This document shows positions 1 to 10,934 of a stretch of 64,000 nt of DNA, piece by piece. Position 1 is the stretch's first letter. Each line of letters opens with the position of its first letter. This stretch comes from Deinococcus metalli. Lineage in GTDB: Bacteria > Deinococcota > Deinococci > Deinococcales > Deinococcaceae. The notes beneath the pieces are model-generated. The model saw nothing but the letters and a program-made list of their open reading frames with translations, did not search any database and was not told where the DNA came from. The translations under genes and the position numbers were made by a program. The stretch spans positions 1 through 64,000 of the forward strand of contig NZ_JACHFK010000009.1 in the NCBI RefSeq assembly GCF_014201805.1, in the 5' to 3' direction.

Positions 1-78
<78 letters not shown>

Positions 79-94
79 TCTTGCGTCATTCAGT

Positions 95-118
95 CGCGCG
101 CTTCTCGTGAAGCGCGCG
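95..118 (-). other. Pre-23S leader hairpin
   Basis: A perfect 10-bp inverted repeat (arms 95-104 and 109-118, 4-base loop) sits 16 bases upstream of the mature 23S 5' end. It is inside the predicted leader transcript, so it is probably a precursor processing or stabilising stem. Confidence 0.6.
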
Positions 119-185
119 TACACTTCGCAGTTCTCGCTCTTCTCGTCCGGGTTGTCATGCGCCTCGCCTCCGAAGAGGCTCAGAA

Positions 186-214
186 ACAATACAGGCCTTA
201 ACGTGTTCTGTCAA
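186..214 (-). promoter_or_regulatory. Sigma70-type promoter for 23S rRNA
   Basis: On the minus strand: -35 TTGACA (209-214), 17-bp spacer, -10 TATTGT (186-191). It points at the 23S gene and predicts a leader of roughly 100 nt. It is the most consensus-like promoter seen in the window and lies only 36 bp from the divergent moaDE start. Confidence 0.8.
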
Positions 215-237
215 CTCCTGCCCACGACGGATCGTGC

Positions 238-243
238 TACGCT
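238..243 (+). promoter_or_regulatory. Leaderless -10 box of moaDE
   Basis: TACGCT followed by exactly 6 nt and then the ATG at 250; no Shine-Dalgarno. Transcription would start at or next to the start codon. Confidence 0.6.
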
Positions 244-249
244 CCGGGC

Positions 250-930
250 ATGCGCGTGAAGGTCGTGTTTTTTGCCCGCCTGAAGCGGGAAATCGGCGTC
301 GAGCAGATAGAGCTGGAGGCGCCGGACGGAGCGGACGTCCGGGCGATTGCAGCCCTGATCGAGCAGGCACATCCTGTGAACTTGAAGGGCTGCATGGTCG
401 CCGTGAACGAGGCTTACGCCGCGCCGGACCAGGTCGTGCAGCCGGGCGACGAGGTGGCGTTCCTGCCCCCCGTGGCGGGAGGAAGCGGCGCAGACGCCGG
501 CACACACTGCGAGATCACGGCCGATCCCCTGCAGCTGGACGCCGCCGACGCCTACCTCGTGAAACCGGAGTACGGCGCGCAGGCGTATTTCGTGGGCACG
601 GTCCGCAGCCCCAACAAGGGGCACGTGGTGGAGTCCATAGAGTACGAGGGATACGCACCGATGGCCGTGAAGGTGATGCACGGCGCGGCGCAGGCAGCCC
701 GCGAGCAGCATGGCGAACTGCGTATCTTCGTGCAGCACCGCGTGGGACGGCTCCAGCCTGGTGAGGCCAGCATTCTGATCGGCGTGGCGAGCCCGCACCG
801 CCGCGCGGCGCTGGAAGCCTGCGACCAGATCATCGAGTACCTGAAGGTGCACGTGCCCGTGTGGAAGCATGAAGCGGACGAGGACGGCGCCCACTGGGTG
901 GACGGGCAGACGGGGCATCCTACCCTGTGA
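250..930 (+). CDS. Fused molybdopterin synthase MoaD-MoaE
   Basis: Molybdopterin synthase converts precursor Z to molybdopterin by adding the dithiolene sulfurs in the cytosol; normally MoaD (small, sulfur carrier) and MoaE (large, catalytic) are separate proteins. Here residues 1 to about 78 are a ubiquitin-fold MoaD ending AFLPPVAGG, and residues 85-226 are MoaE, with FVGTVRSPNKG, a conserved EYEGYAPMA and a late VPVWKHE lysine. The MoaD Gly-Gly, normally thiocarboxylated at a free C terminus, is therefore internal and would need cleavage or a different sulfur route. ATG at 250 is chosen for the TACGCT box 6 nt upstream. It diverges from the 23S promoter; no other Mo-cofactor gene is nearby. 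Confidence 0.9.
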   Translation: MRVKVVFFARLKREIGVEQIELEAPDGADVRAIAALIEQAHPVNLKGCMVAVNEAYAAPDQVVQPGDEVAFLPPVAGGSGADAGTHCEITADPLQLDAADAYLVKPEYGAQAYFVGTVRSPNKGHVVESIEYEGYAPMAVKVMHGAAQAAREQHGELRIFVQHRVGRLQPGEASILIGVASPHRRAALEACDQIIEYLKVHVPVWKHEADEDGAHWVDGQTGHPTL

Positions 931-956
931 TGGCTGAAGGCCTCGCTCTGTTCGGT

Positions 957-1661
957 CTAGGAGGAGGGCGGCACGTGACGCGGACGCTCCTGTGACCCCT
1001 GGCGCGGATCACCCGTCTGGCGGGCGAAGGCCTCGAAGGTAAGGTAATAGCGTCCGGCCAGCACGACCATCAGCACGACCACCAGACCCAGCGCGAGCAG
1101 CAGCGGCCAGCCGGCCGAACTGCTCAGGATGCTGTTGAACACGAAGTGCAGAGTAATGCTCAGCGCGACGCCCTGCACCACCCACGTCCGGCCCCGCTGC
1201 CAGTGCAGGCCGCCCAGCGCGTAGCCCTGCGGGGCGCTGAACAGCGCATGCGCCAGCGTGGTGATGACGGCGTGCCACGTGCCGGCCCGCGCGCCAAACC
1301 CCAGCGAATACGTCAGGTTCTCCATCAGCGCGAAGCCCAGCGCAGCGGTCACGGCGTACACCAGGCCGTCCATCGGCTCGTCGAAGGAGGCCTCGGAGAT
1401 CGCGGTGCTGGCGGCCAGGAACTTGCTGCCCTCCTCGATTCCGGCGGTCAAGAGGGCCACCAGCAGCAGTGCGGCGAGCACTGTGGAATTCAGGACGCGG
1501 CCAAGGCTCGCTTCAAAGGCCGCAGCGACCAGCCACGCGAACATCCCCCAGCCGAAGGTCCGGGCCAGCAGCGCCAGCGGCTCCGGATGCCGGTCGCGCC
1601 GCACGAAGAACCACAGCCATGCGAAGGTCAGGGCGGTGGAGGCCAGCAGCGGCAACAGCAC
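957..1661 (-). CDS. PrsW-family intramembrane protease
   Basis: 234-residue polytopic membrane protein, mostly hydrophobic, with about eight predicted membrane segments. It carries the PrsW/CPBP-like signatures: EEGSK at 76-80, DGLVYAVTAALGFA followed by MEN at 113-115, and a late His (H138) before GYALG. In B. subtilis PrsW cleaves the anti-sigma factor RsiW; no anti-sigma gene is near here, so the substrate is unknown. The GTG start lies 3 nt after the ruvC stop, so the two genes are one transcription and probably translation unit. Family assignment is firm; the role is inferred only from the family. Confidence 0.8.
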   Translation of the reverse strand: MLLPLLASTALTFAWLWFFVRRDRHPEPLALLARTFGWGMFAWLVAAAFEASLGRVLNSTVLAALLLVALLTAGIEEGSKFLAASTAISEASFDEPMDGLVYAVTAALGFALMENLTYSLGFGARAGTWHAVITTLAHALFSAPQGYALGGLHWQRGRTWVVQGVALSITLHFVFNSILSSSAGWPLLLALGLVVVLMVVLAGRYYLTFEAFARQTGDPRQGSQERPRHVPPSS

Positions 1662-1664
1662 GGT

Positions 1665-2174
1665 TCAGGTGACCAGCGCGGCCGCGCGGGCCTGCATGGG
1701 CGCGTGGGCGAGGTGGGTCAGGGCCAGTGCCAGGGCGTCGGCGGCGTGGTTGTTGAAGAGCTCGCGCACACCGAGCGTGGCCTTGACCATGTAGATCACC
1801 TGCTCCTTCTCGGCGCGGCCGGCACCCACCAGGGCTTTCTTGACCTGCATGGGACCGTAGGCGTGGATGGGCACGCCGGCCTGCGCACACGCGAGCTGCA
1901 CCACACCAAAGGCCTGGCCGACCTTGAAGGCCACGTCGGCCTGCTTGCGCAGGATCTGATCCTCGATGGCCACCGCGTCGGGCTGGTATTCGGCCAGCAG
2001 GCGGCTGACCTCTTCGTGGATGTATTGCAGGCGCCGGGGCATGATCCACGCGCTCTCGGTGGTGAGGCACACGTGGTACAGGTGCCGGGCCCGGCGGACG
2101 TCTCCATCGACCAGTCCGAGGCCGAGGTTCGCGAGTCCAGGGTCGATGCCGAGCACGATCATGCCCAGAAGCAT
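1665..2174 (-). CDS. ruvC: Holliday junction resolvase RuvC
   Basis: RuvC is the dimeric endonuclease that resolves four-way recombination junctions together with RuvAB. From the start used here ([13 protein letters not shown]) the acidic catalytic residues are D11 in GIDPG, E71 in AIED, and H143/D146 in [10 protein letters not shown]. The protein is 169 residues, the usual family length. The reading frame stays open further upstream, but that extension has no family similarity; an inner ATG at 2162 (MIVLGIDPG) is equally possible. A weak GGGAAG precedes the chosen ATG. prsW follows after 3 nt. Its upstream neighbour is the A-type Fe-S carrier, isolated by a terminator. Confidence 0.93.
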   Translation of the reverse strand: MLLGMIVLGIDPGLANLGLGLVDGDVRRARHLYHVCLTTESAWIMPRRLQYIHEEVSRLLAEYQPDAVAIEDQILRKQADVAFKVGQAFGVVQLACAQAGVPIHAYGPMQVKKALVGAGRAEKEQVIYMVKATLGVRELFNNHAADALALALTHLAHAPMQARAAALVT

Positions 2175-2395
2175 ACGTGATCTTCCCGCGTGGCACAGCA
2201 AAAATCCCAGCACTGGTGGGAGCGCCTCCAAAAACAGCGTCACAGTCGATATTCGGAGCGGGACACCCGCATCGGCCATGCGGACAACGAAGGGGGCCAG
2301 AGCGGGACACTTCGGCCTGCCAGCGCGCGGTGGGCACGTCCACGCCGCTCTCAGCGAGACGCATCCACCCGCACCTGAGGACGCCGCACGGCATG

Positions 2396-2417
2396 AAAAA
2401 AGGGCCCGGCGGGCCCT
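2396..2417 (-). terminator. Intrinsic terminator after the Fe-S carrier gene
   Basis: On the minus strand a perfect 7-bp AGGGCCC stem with a 3-base loop runs straight into six T residues. It lies 27 bp past the stop of the HesB/IscA gene. One of the two clearest Rho-independent terminators in the window. Confidence 0.9.
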
Positions 2418-2443
2418 GGTCGAAGGTGAACTGGTGGAACTCC

Positions 2444-2866
<423 letters not shown>

Positions 2867-2872
2867 GTGTGA

Positions 2873-2878
2873 AGCGTA
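2873..2878 (-). promoter_or_regulatory. Leaderless -10 box of the Fe-S carrier gene
   Basis: TACGCT on the minus strand, 6 nt before the ATG at 2866; no Shine-Dalgarno present. Confidence 0.6.
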
Positions 2879-2990
2879 CTCCTATTGGGGAAACGGAATT
2901 GTGCGCCCTGGCCTATAGGCGGGCGCCAGAGCGCATGACATGTTGAGACATGCCCAACTCTGGGCTTACATTCCTTGAGTGTGGTCGTGT

Positions 2991-2996
2991 TAAGCT
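2991..2996 (+). promoter_or_regulatory. Leaderless -10 box of the 88-residue gene
   Basis: TAAGCT, 6 nt before the ATG at 3003. Further upstream is a CATGT-TGAG-ACATG inverted repeat (about 2939-2952) that could bind a regulator but does not match the radiation/desiccation motif spacing. Confidence 0.5.
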
Positions 2997-3002
2997 GGGC
3001 GC

Positions 3003-3269
3003 ATGACGAACCCTGCTGCGAGCAATCCGTATGCCGAGTGGTTCGAGCGGCTCCGCGCGGAGTACGGCGAGCAACTCGGCCAGATGCCCCTCCCCGACGG
3101 CCTTCCCGAACACCTGCGCGTGCTGATCCGCAGCGGCGACGAGGAAGCCATCCAGTTCATGCTCAAGCTCGCGTGGCAGTTCGGCGCGCAGGTGGGCTAT
3201 GCCGCCGGCGCCCGCCAGAACGAGGAACAGGTCACCGTGATGCGCCCGTCACGCAGCGTCCAGGCCTGA
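3003..3269 (+). CDS. Conserved small protein, possibly DdrH
   Basis: 88 residues, soluble, mostly helical, acidic in the middle (RSGDEEAIQFMLKLAWQFGAQ), no signal peptide or membrane segment and no motif I can name. It sits between the Fe-S carrier/ruvC pair and the cytochrome bc genes. From memory the same position in D. radiodurans holds DR_0438 (ddrH), a DNA-damage-response gene of unknown function, next to DR_0440 (ruvC). That is a synteny guess, not a sequence match I could verify. Expressed alone from a leaderless promoter and followed by a strong hairpin. A real gene is likely; its function is unknown. Confidence 0.7.
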   Translation: MTNPAASNPYAEWFERLRAEYGEQLGQMPLPDGLPEHLRVLIRSGDEEAIQFMLKLAWQFGAQVGYAAGARQNEEQVTVMRPSRSVQA

Positions 3270-3289
3270 ATCCGACTCCTCCAGCTCCT

Positions 3290-3316
3290 ACGGCCGCCCC
3301 ACACCGGGGCGGCCGT
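3290..3316 (+). terminator. Stem-loop terminator after the 88-residue gene
   Basis: Perfect 11-bp inverted repeat (3290-3300 / 3306-3316) with a 5-base loop, about 20 bp after the stop. Only a weak T-rich tail follows. Confidence 0.6.
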
Positions 3317-3337
3317 CGCCTTGTGGCCGAATGCAGT

Positions 3338-3532
3338 TCAGGACAGTGGACTGCGCGGCTGCGCCCAGCAGTCCAGCTCCACCTGGCCGGCGATCAGGCC
3401 GCGCGCCGCGAGTTCCTCCAAAACCGCAGCTGTAAATTCCCGAACCGCTGCCTCCGGCGCGTCCTCCACGGCGTGGCCATCCAGTCCGATCTTCCGCGCC
3501 AGAGAAGCGAGCCCTGCGGCCAGATCATCCAT
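3338..3532 (-). CDS. Small hypothetical protein
   Basis: 64 residues, alanine- and leucine-rich, predicted almost entirely helical (MDDLAAGLASLARKIGLDG, then EAAVREFTAAVLEELAARG), ending in a short Trp-containing tail. No recognised family. Support for a real gene: protein-like composition, no overlap with neighbours, and a leaderless-type TAGCCT box exactly 6 nt before the ATG, just after the terminator of the upstream cytochrome operon on the same strand. I recall a small gene at this place in D. radiodurans too. Function unknown. Confidence 0.55.
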   Translation of the reverse strand: MDDLAAGLASLARKIGLDGHAVEDAPEAAVREFTAAVLEELAARGLIAGQVELDCWAQPRSPLS

Positions 3533-3538
3533 ACCCGC

Positions 3539-3544
3539 AGGCTA
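3539..3544 (-). promoter_or_regulatory. Leaderless -10 box of the 64-residue gene
   Basis: TAGCCT on the minus strand, 6 nt before the ATG at 3532. Confidence 0.5.
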
Positions 3545-3549
3545 GCCCA

Positions 3550-3581
3550 AACGGAAACGGCCCCGCCTCGTGGTGGGGCCG
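3550..3581 (-). terminator. Terminator of the cytochrome bc operon
   Basis: On the minus strand a 10-bp stem (arms 3558-3567 and 3572-3581, one G-U pair, 4-base loop) is followed by a TTTCCGTTT tract, about 20 bp after the cytochrome b stop. Confidence 0.8.
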
Positions 3582-3602
3582 CTTTCATTCAGGGCTGTTC
3601 GC

Positions 3603-4930
<1,328 letters not shown>

Positions 4931-4934
<4 letters not shown>

Positions 4935-5596
4935 CCGAGAACCTCCTTCACCTGTTCGGTGTACGCTTTCCAGTCCTCTTCCTTGGTGTAGCCGTATGGC
5001 CTGGAGAGGAAGAAGCCCGTGGCGACGATCTTGTCTCCGTCCATCTTGATCGGCAGCTGCGGCAGCGGCGCGGGCGGCGGACCGCCGATGACCTTGCCGC
5101 CCAGCTTGGGATCGTACTGGCCGGAGTGGCACGGGCAGTTCATCAAGCCCGGCTGCTGGTCGTTGTTGCCCACGTTGCATCCGGCGTGCATGCAGCGGTC
5201 CCCGTACGCGACGATCTGGCCGTCAATGGTGGCGTTCAGGTCGGTCGGCTCCTGGACCTGCCCGGCCGGGTACTTGAAGATCGCCAGCACGCTGGTGGGG
5301 TCCTGGTCCCGGATGACCGGGTCGCCGTTCTTGTCCTTACCCTGCGGCCACGCGCGCACGAGTTGCAGTCCCAGGTCGGAGACCTTGACCGGCTCGCCGT
5401 AGCGGCTGGGGTCGGCGTGCACCAGCACGTCGCCCGCCATGGGCGGCGCGAGGGCCGGGGTCAGGCGGAACACGGGCTTGGCACTGCCCAGCGCGCTGAC
5501 CAGACTGAGGGTACCGACGGCCGCCGCGCCGCCCATGGCCGCGTTGATGAACTTGCGGCGGGTGAGTTCAGGGTCCTGTTTTCTGTAACGGGTCAT
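4931..5596 (-). CDS. Rieske iron-sulfur subunit
   Basis: 221-residue Rieske [2Fe-2S] protein of the bc complex, taking electrons from quinol to cytochrome c. The N terminus has a twin-arginine-type signal/anchor ([13 protein letters not shown], then a hydrophobic stretch to about residue 37), so it is exported folded and stays anchored. Cluster ligands are C135-M-H137-AGC and C154-PC-H157-SG, with the disulfide pair C140/C156. ATG at 5596 is preceded by GAGAGG; the longer frame upstream is out of family. Translationally coupled to cytochrome b by a 4-nt overlap. Confidence 0.93.
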
Positions 5597-5633
5597 CGTT
5601 CCAACCTCTCCTGATATCGGGGAACCCTGGAAA

Positions 5634-6497
5634 TCACCAGGGGAATTCGCCGCTGGCGTCCTCGACCAGCACCTCGCCGTCCATGAAGAACTTCTTGTAC
5701 AGGCCAATGGCCAGGGCCAGCGTCAGGACGATCATGGCGGCGTAGAAGCCCTCGGCGGTCACGTTCGGCATCACGGCCTCGCGCGCACCCCACCCGGCGT
5801 AGTCCACGACCATCTGGTGGACGAACAGCACGCTGAACAGCACCGTCAGGGCCAGGGTGACCACCATGCCCAGCACCGCGAGCGGCGTGGAGCGCACCTT
5901 GTGGATGCCAGGGTGCAGTTCCATGCCCTCGGCCCACACCGAGTACAGCCCGATCACGCCGTACGTGAGCAGCACCATGATGAACGTCGCCAGGAAGATC
6001 TCCGGGAGCTTCAAATCCTCGGGCACGAAGCGGCTGCGGTTTTTCAGCACGGCCGGATCGACCTTGCTCTGGCCGGCCGCGACGGCGGCGGGGGTCAGCA
6101 GCGGGTCGATCTTATTGCCCCACGAGTTCAGGACGTAGTTTGCGACCGCGTAGATCTCGTTGTCCTTGAGCTTGCCCTCGAAGGCGGGCATGCCGCCCTT
6201 GCCCTTCACGATGATGGTGTGCACGTAGACCGGGTCCTTGAGGATCTTCTCGTCGCCGGCGAGTTTCGGCCCGACCACACCCTGGCCCTGAGCGCCGTGA
6301 CAGCCGACGCAGCCCGCCGACGCGAAGACCGACTTGCCGACCGTCGGCCACTCCTTGCCGATGTTCGCCACGACCGCCGGATCGACGACCACCGGTTTGG
6401 GCGCGGTTTCCTTGTTGAACAGAAACAGCAGCAGAATCCACATGATGGCCGCGCTCACGATGGCGACCCACGGCATGACAGCGTCGTTTCTTTCCAC
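5634..6497 (-). CDS. Membrane cytochrome c subunit of the bc complex
   Basis: 287 residues: N-terminal membrane anchor (about 8-27), a periplasmic mono-heme cytochrome c domain with CVGCH at 63-67 and a probable Met ligand in GGMPAFEG, then three further hydrophobic segments (about 170-265). It is a c-type cytochrome fused to a membrane module and is first in the order cyt c - Rieske - cyt b. It probably replaces the soluble c1 partner and passes electrons to the terminal oxidase. The GTG at 6497 is chosen because GGGAG lies 7 nt upstream; an ATG at 6476 would remove seven residues. Confidence 0.88.
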   Translation of the reverse strand: MERNDAVMPWVAIVSAAIMWILLLFLFNKETAPKPVVVDPAVVANIGKEWPTVGKSVFASAGCVGCHGAQGQGVVGPKLAGDEKILKDPVYVHTIIVKGKGGMPAFEGKLKDNEIYAVANYVLNSWGNKIDPLLTPAAVAAGQSKVDPAVLKNRSRFVPEDLKLPEIFLATFIMVLLTYGVIGLYSVWAEGMELHPGIHKVRSTPLAVLGMVVTLALTVLFSVLFVHQMVVDYAGWGAREAVMPNVTAEGFYAAMIVLTLALAIGLYKKFFMDGEVLVEDASGEFPW

Positions 6498-6661
6498 GTT
6501 CCCTCTCCCTCACCCCTGGACTGACCCGGTCTCGCGACGCGGGCTGAGCTCATGCCGCCTAAATGCGGGCCAGCATAGCATGCGCCAGAGGAGCCCTCAG
6601 CAGCGCTTGACACGGACTTCCGAGCATCCTGGCACCCTGCATTCTGCGCCTGACCGTGCGG

Positions 6662-7522
6662 TTAAATGTCCCCGGACGGGCCGCCAGCGTCCCCCTCGCC
6701 CAGGGCGGCCAGCAGGGGCCACAGCGCGTCCGCGAGCAGCGCCACGTCGCGGTTCTCCGGGTGCTCGCGCCGGTCCGTGCCGCCCTCCGAGAGCAGCGCC
6801 ACGACCAGCGGCCGGGGCGTGTAGAGGACACCGACGTCGTGGTGGACGCCCTCCAGCTCGCCACTCTTGGAGCACAGCCGGTAGCGCGGCGTGCCGTCCG
6901 CGTTCCTGGGCAGCCGCCGGCCGATCACGTCGCGGTGCTGCTGACGGGCCAGGATGTCCAGTGCCAGCGCCGTGTGCGCCGCGTCCAGCACGTCGCCGCG
7001 CGCGAGCGCGCCCAGCAGCGCCGTCTGCTCGAAGGCGGTCGTGCGGTTGCGCTCTCCGCGCCGCTGCGCTGCGTTGCGCTGCTCCGGCGGCAGCTGGAGT
7101 TTGCCGATCAGCCGGGTGTGGGCGTGGCCGTGGTGATCCAGCCACGCATTCACCGCCCCGACTCCCACGTGCCCGATGACGAGGTTGGTGGCGGTGTTGT
7201 CGCTCACGACGATCATCAGCGTGAGCACGTCCCGCCACGTGAGGGCCAGGCCGCCGCACAGGTCGTGCAGCACGCCCGCGCCGGGCACGCGGTCGGCGTC
7301 CTGCATCACGACGCGGGCGTCCAGGTCGAGGTCGCCCCGCTGCGCCCACTCCAGCGCCATGACCAGCAGAGGCACCTTGATGGTGCTCGCCGCCGGGAAC
7401 ACGCGGTCGGCATTCACGGCGGCGAGTTCCGTGCCGTCCAGCGCCGTGACCCGCAGGCCCACGTGGCCCGTGAAGCCCCGGCCGCGCAGATCGGCCAGCA
7501 GGTGATCCGCGGGTCCGGCCAC
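6662..7522 (-). CDS. Class A beta-lactamase-like serine hydrolase
   Basis: 286 residues, beta-lactamase/D-Ala-D-Ala peptidase fold. Catalytic motifs: S-T-I-K (S46/K49), S-D-N (107-109) and K-S-G (from K219). In class A enzymes the omega loop carries E166 four residues before N170. Here the Asn (N150) aligns, but the Glu (E147) is only three residues before it, so deacylating activity is uncertain. No signal peptide is evident. The GTG at 7522 lies 2 nt after the stop of the upstream 80-residue gene; the open frame further upstream only shadows that gene. Alternative: a carboxypeptidase or esterase of the same fold. Confidence 0.8.
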   Translation of the reverse strand: MAGPADHLLADLRGRGFTGHVGLRVTALDGTELAAVNADRVFPAASTIKVPLLVMALEWAQRGDLDLDARVVMQDADRVPGAGVLHDLCGGLALTWRDVLTLMIVVSDNTATNLVIGHVGVGAVNAWLDHHGHAHTRLIGKLQLPPEQRNAAQRRGERNRTTAFEQTALLGALARGDVLDAAHTALALDILARQQHRDVIGRRLPRNADGTPRYRLCSKSGELEGVHHDVGVLYTPRPLVVALLSEGGTDRREHPENRDVALLADALWPLLAALGEGDAGGPSGDI

Positions 7523-7524
7523 GC

Positions 7525-7763
7525 CTACTCCGGCAGATCCAGGCCGGCCAGCGCCGCGAAGGGATGGGCGGTGCCGACCGGGCGCAGGGTGCAGAACGGC
7601 GCGGCGCCGTCCGGCTCCACGCGGTGCGGACACGTGGGGCACTCCGGGAAGGCCTGCTCCGTGTACGCCAGGTCGGGCTCCCGGGACGCGACCACCCACT
7701 CGCGGCCGCAGCCGGCGCGGAAGGTGACGGGCGCCGGCGCGGCCGCCACTCGGGGAGCGCGGC

Positions 7764-7767
<4 letters not shown>
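7525..7767 (-). CDS. Small cysteine-containing hypothetical protein
   Basis: 80 residues with four cysteines: one at CGREW (about residue 20), a CPTC pair followed by PHR (about 43-47), and one at FCTLRP. The pattern could hold a zinc ion, but no named family is recognised. It overlaps the response-regulator stop by 4 nt (ATGA) and its own stop is 2 nt from the beta-lactamase-like gene, so it is the middle gene of a tight three-gene operon. Real gene likely from this packing; function unknown. Confidence 0.65.
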
Positions 7768-8408
<641 letters not shown>

Positions 8409-8414
8409 GCCGCC

Positions 8415-8420
8415 AGTCTA
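8415..8420 (-). promoter_or_regulatory. Leaderless -10 box of the response regulator
   Basis: TAGACT on the minus strand, 6 nt before the ATG at 8408. Confidence 0.55.
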
Positions 8421-8475
8421 CCCGCCGCGCCCAGGTCGAACGCCCCCGGAAGTCACGGTGCGGTGGGCCACGCGC

Positions 8476-8481
8476 TACGCT
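8476..8481 (+). promoter_or_regulatory. Leaderless -10 box of the M32 carboxypeptidase
   Basis: TACGCT, 6 nt before the ATG at 8488; diverges from the response-regulator promoter about 55 bp away. Confidence 0.6.
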
Positions 8482-8487
8482 GCGCCC

Positions 8488-10002
8488 ATGACCCCACCGC
8501 ACGCGGACGGAACCTGGGACGCCCTGTGCGCCCACTGGCAGACGCTCTCGGATCTGGGCGGCATCGGCGCGCTGCTCGGCTGGGACCAGAGCACCTTCCT
8601 GCCGGCCGCCGCCGCCGAGGGCCGGGCGCGGCAGATGGCGCTGCTGTCCGGGATCCGCCACGCCCGCATGACCGACGCCGAGTACGGCCGGCTGCTCGAC
8701 ACCGCGCAGGCCCGCAGCGACTGGACGCCGGTGCAGGCGCGCACCCTGGCGGTGGCCCGCCGCGATTTCGAGGAAGCGACCCGCTTTCCCGCCGCGTTCG
8801 TGCAGGCGTTCTCGCAGCACACCGGCGAGAGCTACTCCGCGTGGGTGCAGGCCCGGCCGCAGAACGACTTCGCGCGCATGGTGCCGTACCTCGACAAGAC
8901 CCTGGACCTGAGCCTGCAGGCGGCGGCGTACTTCCCGGAGTTCGCGTCGCCCATGGACTACTTCATCGACCAGTCCGACGAGGGCATGACTGCCGCCGTG
9001 GTCGACCGCGTGTTCGCGGAGCTGCGCGACGCCCTGGTGCCGCTGGTGGACGCCGTGGCGCAGGCCCCGGCACCCCGCACGGACTTCCTGTTCCGCGCCT
9101 ACCCGGTCGAGACGCAGCTGCGGGTGGGGCAGGACATCGCGCGGGCGTACGGCTACGACGTGACGCGCGGCCGGCAGGACCTCACCGCGCACCCCTTCAT
9201 GACCCGGCTGGGCGATCAGGACGTGCGGATCACCACCCGCGTGAAGGAGCGCGACGTGTCCGAGGCGCTGTACTCCACGCTGCACGAGACCGGGCACGCG
9301 CTGTACGAGCAGGGCGTGGCACCGGAGCTGCTGGGCACGCCGCTGGGCGGCGGGGTGAGCGCCGGCGTGCACGAGAGCCAGTCGCGGCTGTGGGAGAACC
9401 TGGTAGGCCGCTCGCGTGCGTTCTGGACAGCGTTTTTCCCCACACTGCGCGACGCCTTCCCCGAGCAGCTCGCGGACGTGACGGAAGACGAGATGTACGC
9501 GGCCGTGAACGCCGCGCAGCGCTCCCTGATCCGCACGGACGCGGACGAACTGACGTACAACCTGCACGTCATCACCCGCTACGAGCTGGAACGCGAGCTG
9601 CTGGCGGGCCGGCTGGCCGTGCACGACCTGGCGGACGCGTGGCACGCGGCATACGCCGCGAACCTGGGCGTGCGCGCCCCAGACGACATCGACGGCGTAT
9701 TGCAGGACGTCCACTGGTACGGCGGAGGCATCGGCGGGGCCTTCCAGGGCTACACGCTGGGGAACGTTCTGAGCGCGCAGTTCTACGCGGCGGCGCAGCG
9801 CGACCTGCCGGGGCTGGAGTCGGACCTCTCGCGCGGCGACTTCGCCGGCCTGCACGGCTGGCTCCGAGAGCACGTGTATGCGCCGGGCGGCACCTACCCG
9901 CCGGCGGAACTCGTGGAGCGCGTGACGGGCGAACCCATGACTGTCGCGCCGTACCTGACCTACCTGCGCGGCAAGTACGGAGCGCTGTACGGCGTGAAGT
10001 GA
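8488..10002 (+). CDS. M32 family metallocarboxypeptidase (Taq type)
   Basis: 504-residue cytosolic zinc carboxypeptidase that trims C-terminal residues from peptides, the family of Thermus aquaticus carboxypeptidase. The active site is HETGH at about 266-270, with the third ligand in the following [10 protein letters not shown]. Other family blocks are the N-terminal GWDQSTFLP and the C-terminal [16 protein letters not shown]. Length matches the family. ATG at 8488 is chosen by family alignment and the TACGCT box 6 nt upstream; the upstream extension of the frame crosses the divergent regulator. Monocistronic, followed by a GC-rich inverted repeat without a T run. Confidence 0.93.
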   Translation: MTPPHADGTWDALCAHWQTLSDLGGIGALLGWDQSTFLPAAAAEGRARQMALLSGIRHARMTDAEYGRLLDTAQARSDWTPVQARTLAVARRDFEEATRFPAAFVQAFSQHTGESYSAWVQARPQNDFARMVPYLDKTLDLSLQAAAYFPEFASPMDYFIDQSDEGMTAAVVDRVFAELRDALVPLVDAVAQAPAPRTDFLFRAYPVETQLRVGQDIARAYGYDVTRGRQDLTAHPFMTRLGDQDVRITTRVKERDVSEALYSTLHETGHALYEQGVAPELLGTPLGGGVSAGVHESQSRLWENLVGRSRAFWTAFFPTLRDAFPEQLADVTEDEMYAAVNAAQRSLIRTDADELTYNLHVITRYELERELLAGRLAVHDLADAWHAAYAANLGVRAPDDIDGVLQDVHWYGGGIGGAFQGYTLGNVLSAQFYAAAQRDLPGLESDLSRGDFAGLHGWLREHVYAPGGTYPPAELVERVTGEPMTVAPYLTYLRGKYGALYGVK

Positions 10003-10192
10003 CACCCACACGACGGGGCCGCGCTCTCGGGGAAACACCGGGGCGCGGCCTCTGGTCTGGAGGAGGCGGTGGGCGCGGAGTGCCGCGCTGCCCGCCGTGC
10101 AGGACCACAGCTTGCCCCGCGCCGTGTGACAGGAATCTTAATGCGCCCGCCGGCACGCCCAGGCGTAGCATGGCCGCACGCAGGGAGGCGGG

Positions 10193-10624
10193 ATGAGCAC
10201 ACTCGAGAACCTCTACAAGCAGGTGATCCTTGACCACTCGCGCCGGCCGCGGCACTACGGCGAGCTGCCGGACGCGACCCACCGCGAGGCCGGGCACAAC
10301 CCCAGTTGCGGCGACCGGGTGCAGCTGATGCTGCGCGTGGATGGGGACGTGATCGCGGACGCGCGCTTCACCGGGAAGGGCTGCGCCATCTCGCAGGCCA
10401 GCGCCAGCCTGATGACGGGCGCCCTGCGGGGCAAGACGCTGGCGCAGGCGGCCGAGCTGGAGCACGCGTTCCTGCACATGCTCCGCACGGGCGAGGCCGA
10501 CGGCGCCCTGGGGGACCTGGCGGCGCTCCAGGGCGTCCATACGCTGCACACGCGCGTGAAGTGCGCGGCACTCCCGTGGCAGACGCTGGACGTGCTGCTG
10601 GAGAGCGCAGCGACGGCTCCCTGA
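10193..10624 (+). CDS. sufU: SufU-type iron-sulfur scaffold/sulfur-transfer protein
   Basis: 143 residues of the IscU/NifU-N fold. SufU relays sulfur from the cysteine desulfurase SufS to the SufBCD scaffold and carries structural zinc. Ligand set visible: C39 and D41 (NPSCGD), C64 (GKGCAIS) and C124 (KCAALPW). The spacing and the insert between the second and third Cys are SufU-like rather than IscU-like. A GGAGGCGGG ribosome site sits just before the ATG. No sufS, B, C or D lies nearby; it is a single gene with its own terminator. Confidence 0.9.
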   Translation: MSTLENLYKQVILDHSRRPRHYGELPDATHREAGHNPSCGDRVQLMLRVDGDVIADARFTGKGCAISQASASLMTGALRGKTLAQAAELEHAFLHMLRTGEADGALGDLAALQGVHTLHTRVKCAALPWQTLDVLLESAATAP

Positions 10625-10744
10625 TTGGAACCTGGCTGAACGGGCACCCCGGGCCACAGTCACGCCAGCCTTGCAGCAAGAGCGCTGCAACCCACACGGC
10701 CGCAGGAGGCCGCCGACCCACCCCCGGCCGACCCGGCCAGACTC

Positions 10745-10781
10745 CGTCCTCCACGCGAATGGCGTGCTGGACGGTTTTTTT
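10745..10781 (+). terminator. Intrinsic terminator between sufU and the LacI-type gene
   Basis: Stem-loop of 10 pairs with a 2x2 internal loop (10745-10773), followed by seven T residues at 10775-10781. The rest of 10625-10744 holds no ORF or motif I can support. Confidence 0.88.
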
Positions 10782-10810
10782 ACGTCTTCTCCTGCGTGGC
10801 ACCGCAGAGC

Positions 10811-10839
10811 TTGACAATTACTGAACCGGAGTGCACACT
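10811..10839 (+). promoter_or_regulatory. Probable promoter of the LacI-type regulator/Frc operon
   Basis: Perfect -35 TTGACA (10811-10816), 17-bp spacer, weak -10 CACACT (10834-10839). The operator at 10852-10865 lies immediately downstream. Confidence 0.5.
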
Positions 10840-10851
10840 GACGTCACCAAA

Positions 10852-10865
10852 TGTAATCGTTTGCA
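10852..10865 (+). promoter_or_regulatory. LacI/PurR-type operator
   Basis: TGTAATCGTTTGCA matches the LacI-family operator pattern TGNAANCGNTTNCA at every fixed position. It is placed just past the promoter and before the regulator gene, which suggests autorepression and sugar-controlled expression of the transporter. Confidence 0.75.
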
Positions 10866-10934
10866 TCGGATGACCTCCACCCGGGAGCGAGTCCGGCGCA
10901 GCTCCGCACGCTCCCACCCGAGGTGTCCGTTTCC

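Noticed and set aside
2938..2955. Radiation/desiccation response motif (DdrO site) upstream of the 88-residue gene
   Set aside because: ATGTT and ACAT halves are present but separated by 3 rather than about 6 bases, and the outer bases do not match the consensus I know.
6607..6640. TTGACA on the plus strand as a promoter
   Set aside because: No acceptable -10 at 16-18 bp and no plus-strand gene downstream; it lies between two minus-strand operons.
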